Shown in pieces: positions 1 through 8,356 of a stretch of DNA of 64,000 nt; positions within the stretch are counted from its first letter, which is position 1, and each line of letters opens with the position of its first letter. A program made the position numbers and the translations under genes. Source of the stretch: Lineus longissimus (lineage: Eukaryota > Nemertea > Pilidiophora > Heteronemertea > Lineidae); contig NC_088326.1 in the NCBI RefSeq assembly GCF_910592395.1, forward strand, positions 5,153,001-5,217,000, given 5' to 3'. The notes below the pieces were generated by a model that was given only the letters and a program-made list of their open reading frames with translations, was not told the origin of the DNA and searched no databases.

Positions 1-775
1 TCGTTTTCTTACAATTCGGTTCGTATCGCTGCATTTTTATTTGGTCACCATCTTCTACAGGTATAATGCAGAAAATGTTAGATGGTTTATTGTTGTAGAG
101 GGTCTTAGCTTTGTCAACCAAATTAGCTTGCAGGAATAGATATTTTCTGTAAAAGTTGAGTGGTCTTATGGAGTAGTATTTTCCTTTCTTGGTGAATTCA
201 GTTTGTTTAAAGCCGAACCATTCATTTACCACAAAGGCAATGTGTGTGGAGAATGTTTTGCCAGCTGGTGTATCATTTACAATAGCATAAAATATGTTAT
301 TAAAGTAAAAGTATTTGTCCTCTGTAAGTTCAAGGGTTATGTAATTATTGTTATCGCAGTAAATTTTCACATAGTTTATTCCATTTTCTTTTATGTATGT
401 TTGCCATTCCTCACAAAACTCACTTAAACTAAAATGTCGAGAGTATGGCAATGTAGATTGTCTGTTTTTTATTATTGTTCTAATAGAGGGGTTAACTAAA
501 AAATTCTTACAAAATTCATCTGGCGTCGCATCGGGTGTATGGTTAATGACTTCAATGCACTGTTCTATTATGGTTGCATTCAGTTTTTTATTAAGTTTAA
601 ACTCTTCGTAAAGAAACATGAATACTTGGGCACTCGCTGGCAGGTTATCGCTTGACCACCATGAATTGTAAAAGGTTATCGATTTCAAAGTAATGGATTT
701 TATGTCTAATTGGTCTGTTAAGTAGTACTCAAATTTGGCTTCATTACATTCTTGTTCACTGATTATGAAGTCCAT
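1..775 (-). CDS. Conserved Polinton protein, jelly-roll-type candidate (partial)
   Basis: Open from an ATG at 775-773 to the left edge, at least 258 codons without a stop. It is the counterpart of the P1 gene at 53720-54617, with clear similarity throughout (MDFII start, WFGFKQ, LYNNKPS, PVED motifs). The P1 homologue ends in an 'ITDENGK..NFRG' beta-strand motif also seen in the candidate at 45094-45848, which hints at a jelly-roll structural protein such as a minor capsid protein. That role is inference. It is head-to-head with PolB (start 832), with 56 bp between the two start codons, so the two may share a bidirectional promoter. Confidence 0.7.
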   Translation of the reverse strand, partial: MDFIISEQECNEAKFEYYLTDQLDIKSITLKSITFYNSWWSSDNLPASAQVFMFLYEEFKLNKKLNATIIEQCIEVINHTPDATPDEFCKNFLVNPSIRTIIKNRQSTLPYSRHFSLSEFCEEWQTYIKENGINYVKIYCDNNNYITLELTEDKYFYFNNIFYAIVNDTPAGKTFSTHIAFVVNEWFGFKQTEFTKKGKYYSIRPLNFYRKYLFLQANLVDKAKTLYNNKPSNIFCIIPVEDGDQIKMQRYEPNCKKT

Positions 776-1604
776 TTCTATTTAATTCAAGAGATTCATT
801 GAATTTAATAAATTTTAGTCTAATAAATAAAATGACTGATAAGAATCAGAAAATACTTTGCACTGCATGTGACAAGTACATATCATACAATAATATGGCC
901 ATTCACAGGAGAACCAAAGGTCACCTGACCAAATTAAATCCGGATTATGTCCCTATTGCTCAACCACGAGCCCCATCACTGATCACTAAAAGTATGGATA
1001 AGAAACTTGCATTTGAGGAAAATGAGCTAGATGGCATAAAGAAAGTGAGTGGAGTAGAAATAGTAAAACAATTTGGCAAGCCTGTAGTCACCATTAGTTT
1101 GAAGATTGACAGAGAAGCTAAACAAGTGTATGAATACAGAGAGAAATTAGAGGAGGTATTATTTCAACTCAATGATTACCATCACAAAATAAGCATATCA
1201 GTATTTGCTCAGTTTGATCGTCAAGGTGAAAGTGTAACCCGGACTACGTCCAGAGAGCATAATTCGACACACCCCATACAGTCTCCAATGGAAAGCATAA
1301 TTTCAAAGAACCAGACAATTTATGCCATAACCAACCAGTTAAACTACATTAAGACACAGATTGAGGAAAGTTACTTTCAAGGGTCTGGACTTACACTGAA
1401 CAAAATAGAGTCTTGTAACATGACCATCTGTTCTTACAAGAGGTGTAAAGGTGGTCATTACACTAAATTACCATTTAAAACAAAAGCTGTAATCAATGTG
1501 GAGTCGAATGACAATAAATGTTTTCTCTGGTCTTTATTGGCCGCTAAATATCTAAAAGAAAATCCTGAGAGTACATTCAATATCACTACTGATATGCTAG
1601 AAAT

Positions 1605-1634
1605 GACTTCGTCACGAGAACAGAGTTCGAAAAC
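1605..1634. repeat. 30-bp double-hairpin unit (diverged)
   Basis: Stem GAC/GTC around TTC followed by stem GAAC/GTTC around AGA. It lies in PolB at a place where P1 has a different, non-alignable stretch, so the empty site is not clean here. Confidence 0.55.
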
Positions 1635-2117
1635 TACTGATATCAAAATAGACTCATTTCCTGTATGTATTCAAAAGGATATCCCTAAGATAGAGAGTGA
1701 TAATAATCTCAAAATTAATGTGTTCAAGTTAGAGAACGAATGGGCTAAAAGCATTTATGCCGCAAAACTAGAACCTCTCTACCTGTCCAAGAATTATGAC
1801 GATGATGATGTCATTGATCTGCTCTATTTCAAGGACCATTTCATGTACATAAGAGACATCAATCTTTTCTTCAGGTCACTCGCTCATAGAGTGTATCTTT
1901 GCAGGAGATGCATGAATTACTTTTACAGGAAGTCTACACTAGACAATCATAAAAAGAAATGTGGAGAACACGATTACTGTAAGATCAGTCTGCCTCCACC
2001 TAACAGTAAATGGTCACAGCTTAAATTTGAAAAACACTCATTTAAAAATAGAGTTCCATTTGTAATCTATGCTGATTTCGAAGCGATAAGCACAACAGTC
2101 ATGATAACACAATTCAG

Positions 2118-2147
2118 AGCAGAGCTCGAGTCGGACTTCGTCCTCAG
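2118..2147. repeat. 30-bp double-hairpin unit in PolB
   Basis: Exactly 30 bp absent from P1, where the matching sequence near 51384 reads straight through (ACTCAGACAG). The unit is flanked by CAG on both sides and holds stems GAGC/GCTC (loop AGA) and GGAC/GTCC (loop TTC). Confidence 0.85.
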
Positions 2148-4535
2148 ACAGATACCACTGTTACCACTAAAAAACTATTCAAACAACATGCATCAGCTGT
2201 TGGTGTTTATGTTCACTCAGACTACCCACAACTTTTCAGTAGCCAGTATGTGTCTCGCAGGGGTGCTGATGTTGTAGATGTGTTCTGTAACTGGTTAATC
2301 AGGCTGGAAGAACAATTCTCTAATTTATTGAACTGTAACTTTCCTCTAACAATGACAGATGAAGATTGTAAGAGATATCAATTAGAAACACAATGTTATT
2401 ACTGTAATCAACCTTTAGGATATGACAAGGTCAAGGATCACGATCACTACAGTGGTAGATATCGAGGTGCTGCTCACAGCTCATGCAATTTGAATGAAAA
2501 TAAAGCCATGTTCGTTCCAGTATTTTTTCACAATCTTAGTAATTATGATTCACACCTGTTTATCAAAGACTTAATGACTAAACTACCGAAGTACAAGAAA
2601 CTGAAATTACTTGCCAAAACAGCAGAGGAATACATCTCATTTCAGTTCGGTTGTTTCAGGTTTTTGGACTCGTACAGATTCATGCAGTCCAGTTTAGACA
2701 ACATAACCAAATCAATGCTGGATGATGACTTTAAAATTACGAGACAGAAGTTCCCAAATACCGTTGATTTTAAACTATTGAGGAAGAAGGGTTCAGTACC
2801 TTACTCTTTTTACACATCACATGAAAGCTACAATGTCACTTACCTAGAAAAGTCTATGTTTTTTGACGAATTGAAAAATGAAATGGCACCTGATTCTGCC
2901 TATGATGAGGCTAAGGTAATATAGGATCATTTCAAGATCAGGAATCACGGTGGGTTCATTGACCTCTACCTCAAAACTGATGTGATCCTTTTAGCTGATT
3001 TATTTGAGAAATTCAGGGATGTCAATTTGAACTACTTTCAGATAGATCCATGTCACTGTTACTCGGCACCAGGCCTAACCTGGCAAGCTGGTTTGAAGTA
3101 CACAGGAATAAACCTAGAACTACTGACTGATACCAACATCTTACTTACTTTTGAGAAAGCAATACGAGGTGGAATTTCGGGTGTTATGGGAACAAGACAT
3201 GTCAAGGCCGATGAACACCACAAACTACTCTACGTAGACGCAAATAATCTTTACGGATGGTCCATGATGGAACCTCAACCCTATGGTAGTTTTGAAATGA
3301 TAGATATTGATCCACTTAACATGAATGTTATCAGTAAAGAGCAGATTATGGCAATTCCAAGTGATAGTGAAGTAGGCTACTTCTTAGAGGTGGATTTGGA
3401 GTATCCAGGAAATATTAAATTTAAGTCAAGGAACTTTCCATTCTGTCCCGAATCTCTCTTTATTGAAGATGATGAATTAAGTCCTTACCAGAGAGAGTTA
3501 CTGGGCGATGATAAAAGATCAAATGTAGAGAAACTAATACTAACACAAAAGGATAAAACTAATTACATAGTGCATTACAGAATGCTACAATTTTACCTCA
3601 AGCACGGAATGGTACTTAAGAGGGTCATTCGGTGATATGTTTTAAACAATCAAAGTGGTAAGCACCATACATTGATTTTAATACTAAAAGACGTATGGAT
3701 TCTAAGACTGATTTTGAGAAAGACTATTTCAAGCTCATGAATAATGCTTTCTACGGAAAGACGTGTGAGAATGTAAGGAACAGGGTGGAAATAGAATAGG
3801 TAACGGACGGGGAAAGAGCCAGGAGTGTAATGGCCAATCCCAGGTTTTCATCAATATGTGTATTTGACGAACAGAATGCTGCTATTAGCATGAGGAAAAC
3901 ATCAATGAAATTCAACAAACCAATCTACATAGGAGCTTCAGTACTTGAATTGTCTAAATTATTAATGTATGAATTATATTATGAAGTTCTTCAACCGTAC
4001 TTTGGTGAGAAAAATATTGAACTACTGTATCTAGATACAGATTCCTTTGTACTTAACATTAATACTGATGACTTAACTAAAGACTTAAAGGAGTTGAAAC
4101 ACTATTTTGACTTCAGTAATTATCCAAAAGATCATCCACTCTATGACACCAGTAAGAAGAAGGTGCCAGGTTATTTCAAGGATGAGTTAGGAGGAGTCGA
4201 GATGACTGAATTCATTGCCCTGAGAAGTAAGATGTACTCTTACAGGACAAAAGATTACGATTCTAAGAAATTAAAGGGTATTGCCAAGAATGTAGTAAAG
4301 AGAGATATCTCATTTGATGACTATGTTGATTGTCTTGAAAAGAGTATGTCATTTTACCACAAGATGAGACACTTAAGATCAGATAAACACCAAATCTATT
4401 TGGAAGAAGTTGACAAAAAAGCCTCAGTCCTTTTGATGATAAGAGGTTCATACTTGAAGATGGAATAAGAACGTTACCATTTGGAATGTATTATGAAGGC
4501 TACATAGATTACAGCGATTCAAACTTCGCTTGAGT

Positions 4536-4565
4536 CGGACTTCGTCCTGAGAGCAGAGCTCGAGT
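4536..4565. repeat. 30-bp double-hairpin unit at the PolB inversion junction
   Basis: Full-length unit lying between the 3' end of PolB (stop 4530-4532) and the convergent membrane-protein gene. AGT precedes the unit and ends it. Confidence 0.85.
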
Positions 4566-4577
4566 GCAAAATCTTTA

Positions 4578-5395
4578 TTAAACTAATGAATATGGTGGCG
4601 CTGATGGTAGTGGCACTGGCGGAAATTCACCCCTAACACCGAAGTCATGGTGATAGTGATAGTGATACACCACATTAGGATTATGACTATTTAGTCGGAC
4701 TTCGTCCTGAGAGCAGAGCTCGAGTCCTGTTTGATTTACTGTGACTTCAGTTTCTCTATCATCTCTGTTTGTGCCAGTTTTTTTCCTTCTTCTAAAAAAG
4801 TCTTCTTTAAAGACTCTACATCAACAGCTGAACTTGCCTCCCTTTGTTTTTTCCTAATGGCATTTTTCATCAAAATGTATTTCTCCTTCTCCTTGAGAAT
4901 CAAAGTAAACTCATCTGTAGATATGTGAGAATCGGTTAAGGCTTTACTGACCAAATCATTGATTGTGTTCAATTTTGAAATTGCCAACATTCTGATATTC
5001 TCATGTTTTTCAATTTTCTTAAGTATGCTTTTCTTCTGCCAACTTAGAAATGAGGAAAAAAGGGCGCTACCAATGGTCACTCCACCAAGTGCAAAACCTA
5101 TTGGTGCTGTGATGACACCAGCCAGTGCAGACACACCAACTGAGCCAGCCGCAACGCTTACAAAATTAAGACTATGACTAATGCCAGTAATTACGCTAAA
5201 TGCTTTTTTGTACTTTGAAAATATCTTTCTTCTAAATTCAATCTCGCTTTCTAAGAAACTCTTAACATCACATATTTGTTGTAGTCTGAAAGCCTGAGGG
5301 TTACTTTCTGTATGCTTTTCAGACTTTTCATAGTTTAAATGACTTTCAGAGTTTAAATGACTTAAATCTGGATAAACCTTGTTGTCTCCATCCAT
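4578..5395 (-). pseudogene. Conserved Polinton membrane protein (P3)
   Basis: Counterpart of 49212-50006. The intact frame runs 5395-4736 (219 codons): charged N-terminus, a conserved alpha-helical segment, a Gly/Ala/Val hydrophobic region around residues 75-115 that should span a membrane once or twice, then a Lys/Glu-rich helical tail. A 1-nt difference near 4785 ends the frame early. Downstream sequence to a TAA at 4578-4580 still resembles the P1 C-terminus (His/Tyr-rich, then Pro-rich), so the gene is probably frameshifted. The 30-bp unit at 4696-4725 lies in that tail. The start is TTAAATGG. Its function is not known; the family is typical of Polintons. Confidence 0.75.
4696..4725. repeat. 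30-bp double-hairpin unit in the membrane-protein tail
   Basis: Identical in design to the unit at 4536-4565 and preceded by AGT. It is absent from the matching place in P1 near 49895. Confidence 0.85.
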
Positions 5396-5399
5396 TTAA

Positions 5400-5705
5400 T
5401 TAGTGGGAATAACTAGAATCAGTTGTTCTGTAATTTCTAGTGTTTAGTGTTGATCTTGCAGACACTACAGGTTTTTGAAGTACATTAAATTTTAAAGGTT
5501 TTTCTGACCCAGCAGGTTTTTCTGGCCCAGCAGGTTTTTCTGGCCCAGCAGGTTTTTCTGACCCAGCAGGCCCAACAGGTTTTAAAGGTTTTTCGGGACC
5601 AGGCTCCAACTTTGACTCTACTTCTGCCTCTAATTCTCTATGAAATCGTTCTAATCTTTCTTTCCAATTACGTGGTCGTTTTGTGTAACCCCAAGTTCTA
5701 TTCAT
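5400..5705 (-). CDS. Pro-rich repeat protein (P3)
   Basis: 101 codons, start in AATAAATG. Basic N-terminus rich in Arg/Trp (PRNWKERLERFHRELEAE), then tandem 'PAGPEK/PAGSEK' repeats, then a Ser/Thr-rich tail. It matches 48911-49207 in P1, where the repeat number and composition differ slightly. No enzyme motif is seen; it looks like a small structural or linker protein. It lies 4 bp upstream of the membrane-protein gene. Confidence 0.7.
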   Translation of the reverse strand: MNRTWGYTKRPRNWKERLERFHRELEAEVESKLEPGPEKPLKPVGPAGSEKPAGPEKPAGPEKPAGSEKPLKFNVLQKPVVSARSTLNTRNYRTTDSSYSH

Positions 5706-6036
5706 TTATTCAGATGAAGATAAAGATGAAAATTAATTAAGTAGAAGGATATCGTTAAATTCTGGGTTATCCCAAAAATACTTGTTTGTTATCCTTCTCC
5801 ACTCGTTTATCACGTTTTCATCTCGATAGTCAAACCAGTTTTCATTAAGCTTATTGACCATAAAGTTAAATGAGTGGTCCAATTGATCCTTAAATAGTGT
5901 GTAGTCTACTGTAGCACTCTTCTGCCTGTTTTGTGTTTAAGACATTGGTCGAATGTTAAACCAAGCAAAGCACAGTTCAGGTTTATCTTTGAATTCCTTG
6001 ATTGGTAGAACATGATCCAACTCCTCTTCTACTATT

Positions 6037-6066
6037 CGAACTCTGTTCTCGGGACTTTGTCCTATT
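6037..6066. repeat. 30-bp double-hairpin unit in the HNH gene
   Basis: TATT duplicated on both sides (6033-6036, 6063-6066) of a 26-bp core with stems GAAC/GTTC and GGAC/GTCC. P2 has an empty site near 63695 and P1 has two units in tandem (48521-48580). Confidence 0.9.
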
Positions 6067-6146
6067 GGAGATAGACTCCTCTGGTATTCTAACCGCTGTG
6101 AAAAGAAACTGTCTGTACATCCTAGATTGAATGATGAATTACCAGT

Positions 6147-6206
6147 CAGACTTCGTCTTGAGAGCATAGCTCGAGTCGGACTTCGTCCTGAGAGCAGAGC
6201 TCGAGT
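6147..6206. repeat. Two tandem 30-bp double-hairpin units in the HNH gene
   Basis: Units 6147-6176 and 6177-6206, exactly 60 bp absent from P1 (near 48434) and from P2. The first has stem AGAC/GTCT where the second has GGAC/GTCC, a compensatory change. AGT flanks each unit. Confidence 0.9.
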
Positions 6207-6711
6207 ACACTCTCCCTTAGAAATGCGGTTAAGACCAACCCTAATTTTGTGTCTGTCTCTATTACCATTTTGGTCAAGGTAATCCTTTTTGTAATATGAA
6301 TTAAAACATGATCTACAGTTACCTCTATTTCCATCTTTACCGAATTCACCATCACTTAGTAATTTAACTTCTCCACATTTACCACATTTCTTGATTTCAG
6401 TTGAACCACATTCTTTACAGTAATCAAGTAATTTATTACGTCTGTTCTTTCCAAATTCACTTTCAGGTTTTGTTACATCGCACTTAACACATTTAAATGT
6501 AGGCCCTGAAACTACTGGTTGATACTGATTAACAGGATACTGATAAACAGGATACTGATAAACAGGATACTGATAAACAGGATACTGATTAACATTGACA
6601 GTACCATAGTTAACGTTAAATATCTGTCCTTCCATTTCTAGCTTGATTTAAAGGATAAAACTCTTTTTAAATTATGTTTTTTAGTCTTTTAGGCTTTTAG
6701 ACTTTTAGGAT

Positions 6712-7839
6712 TTAGTCTTTTAGGCTTTTTATTCCTGAAATTGGTAACCATTCATTGAATTTATCACTGTATCCCTTCCACTTCACTAATCCATATTTCT
6801 TGCCTTTACTGGTCTTGTACCTCAAGATTTTCTCTATCTTGTACTCTAGCTGGTCAGGATTAGGAACATAACTCAATTCCTCTTCATAGAAATATCCTTG
6901 AATTTCCTCTTTATGATAATCTTCAAGTTTGTAGACGATAGGGTGAGTGAAGATGATCTGTTTGATTTGGAATACTTCCTCAGTGAAGTTGGGCATGTAA
7001 CCTTTACCGAAAATGGACTTGTACTTTGAAATTCTTACACTGTCACCTACATTGTACTTTGGATCACCAAATGTTTTTTTGAGGTGAAGACCGTAAAGAT
7101 TGTACCACACAGCTCCTTCGTTTTCCATCTTTCTGGCGTCTACAGGTTTCATACCTATTGATGAGTGAAATGTGTTGTTGTAGCCACTGACCAAGTCATC
7201 CAGTACGTCGATCCTGACTTTGTCATGAGAGCTTCGCTCGATCCACTTGTCTGTCTCCTTAGCAGTGAAATAACGCCACATTTTTTCTTTAAGAGTCCTG
7301 TTGAATCTTTCTACTACCGCTGCCTTCTTATCAGATTTTGTAGAGAACCATTCTATGTCTTTTTCTGTTAAGAGTTCCTTGAAGTGTTTGTTGTAGAATT
7401 CTGTACCGTCATCAAACTGGATTTTCTCTGGTTTAGCTTCCTCAAATATCACTTTAAATGCATCTCTTATTTCTTCTCCTCTCTTGCTCTTAACTGCTAG
7501 AGCCCAAACATAGCGACTGAATAGGTCAATTACTGTTAAAATGAATCTGAAACCTTTATTCTTACTCTCGAATTTCTGCATGTCAACCAGGTCGGCTTGC
7601 CACTGTTGATCGATGTACGATACCATTGTTTTCCTGAAGGTGAATTTCTTAATGGCCGGTTTGTGTAGTTGGTGAGTTGGTAGTGTGTCTAGAAATTCTT
7701 TAACTTCTTTTTGTTTAATAAGTTTACCATCTTCCTTGACCTGTTTCCACATCTTACTCAAAGAACTGTAAGCCACGGGACTCTCGGGGTTGTAGTACAA
7801 ATCCCTTAGATACTGCTGTGTGTCATCCTTTACATCCAT
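6712..7839 (-). CDS. int: Polinton integrase (DDE) with chromodomain, intact
   Basis: 375 codons, unbroken. The N-terminal part resembles the Polinton integrase zinc/dimer region (THQLHKP). The catalytic core shows D in QWQADLVDM, D in QFDDGTEF and E in VVERFNRTLK, the D,D(35)E pattern of retroviral-type integrases. The C-terminus carries a chromodomain (KYGLVKWKGYSDKFNEWLP), expected to bind histone tails and steer insertion. Start 7839 is 7 bp from the divergent ATPase start. A 30-bp hairpin unit adds 10 residues near residue 200 without breaking the frame. It is the only complete integrase in the window. Confidence 0.95.
   Translation of the reverse strand: MDVKDDTQQYLRDLYYNPESPVAYSSLSKMWKQVKEDGKLIKQKEVKEFLDTLPTHQLHKPAIKKFTFRKTMVSYIDQQWQADLVDMQKFESKNKGFRFILTVIDLFSRYVWALAVKSKRGEEIRDAFKVIFEEAKPEKIQFDDGTEFYNKHFKELLTEKDIEWFSTKSDKKAAVVERFNRTLKEKMWRYFTAKETDKWIERSSHDKVRIDVLDDLVSGYNNTFHSSIGMKPVDARKMENEGAVWYNLYGLHLKKTFGDPKYNVGDSVRISKYKSIFGKGYMPNFTEEVFQIKQIIFTHPIVYKLEDYHKEEIQGYFYEEELSYVPNPDQLEYKIEKILRYKTSKGKKYGLVKWKGYSDKFNEWLPISGIKSLKD
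7213..7242. repeat. 30-bp double-hairpin unit in the integrase
   Basis: 25-bp core flanked by TCGAT at 7208-7212 and 7238-7242. The P2 integrase has a single TCGAT and no insert near 62664, and P1 has no insert near 47576. Stems GAC/GTC and GAGC/GCTC. Confidence 0.92.
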
Positions 7840-8356
7840 TTTTAAAATGGGTGAAGTATTTATTTACGAGCCACATAACATGCTAATTTCTGGTGTCACC
7901 AATTGTGGTAAGACATATTTTGCCCTTGGCCTCTTAGAAAAGGAGTATCGACACAAATTCCAAAACATAGTCATTTTCTGTCCAACATATTTCAACAATA
8001 AGACATATGACAGGAAATGGATTTACCAAGACAAGAGCGTCTACATAGTTAATCCCGAAGCGGTGGCCAGTAATTTGGACCTTGTGCTTCAATTTGCTAC
8101 TCTGACCTTTGCTGGTTCTAACACATTATTCCTAATTGATGACTGTGCTAATTTGAGAGACACAAAAAAGAAGGTGTCCGAGTTATGTAATCTTGCCTTT
8201 TCTGGCAGGCACTACAATCTTACTGTTTGGTTACTAGTTCAGAAGTACAATTCAGTTGTCAAGGACTACAGAGAGAACATAAGAATTTTAGTATTATATT
8301 TTAATAAGGATGTATCAGCCATGAAAGATGCCTTAGAAGAAAACAGTGCATTACAG

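Larger units (their letters stand above)
832..4532 (+). pseudogene. polB: Protein-primed family B DNA polymerase, broken (P3)
   Basis: Homologous over its length to the PolB at 50031-53688. It keeps an N-terminal C2H2-like finger (CTACDKYI...H), a second finger near 1900-1960, the exonuclease DFE motif, an endonuclease-VII-like CxxC...DHDH...RGAAH..CN motif near 2395-2490, and polymerase motifs DANNLYG, NNAFYGK and DTDSF. The upstream TTG is not the start; ATG 832 in TAATAAATAAAATG matches P1. Breaks: 1-nt loss near 2099, TAG at 2922-2924, frame shift near 3625, TAG at 3797-3799, frame shift near 4420. It retains the KMYSY motif that P1 lacks. Two 30-bp hairpin units lie inside it (1605-1634, 2118-2147). 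It is inverted relative to the integrase, compared with P1. Confidence 0.93.
5733..6635 (-). pseudogene. Zinc-ribbon/HNH-type nuclease, nonsense mutation (P3)
   Basis: The N-terminus carries a four-fold 'YQYPV' repeat, then three CxxC pairs (CVKC, YCKEC, KCGKC, CRSC), then an HNH-like core LDHVLPIKEF...W.NIRPM with the DH, N and W spacing of HNH endonucleases. A TAA at 5937-5939 follows RPMS. The same frame stays open to a TAA at 5733-5735 and matches the open copy at 63245-64000, so the ancestral protein was about 65 residues longer. It holds three 30-bp hairpin units (6037-6066 and two at 6147-6206). The nuclease role is inferred from the motif. Confidence 0.75.

Noticed and set aside
4536-4565. 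Hammerhead or other small self-cleaving ribozyme in the 30-bp unit
   Set aside because: The conserved hammerhead core is absent; the unit is only two short hairpins.
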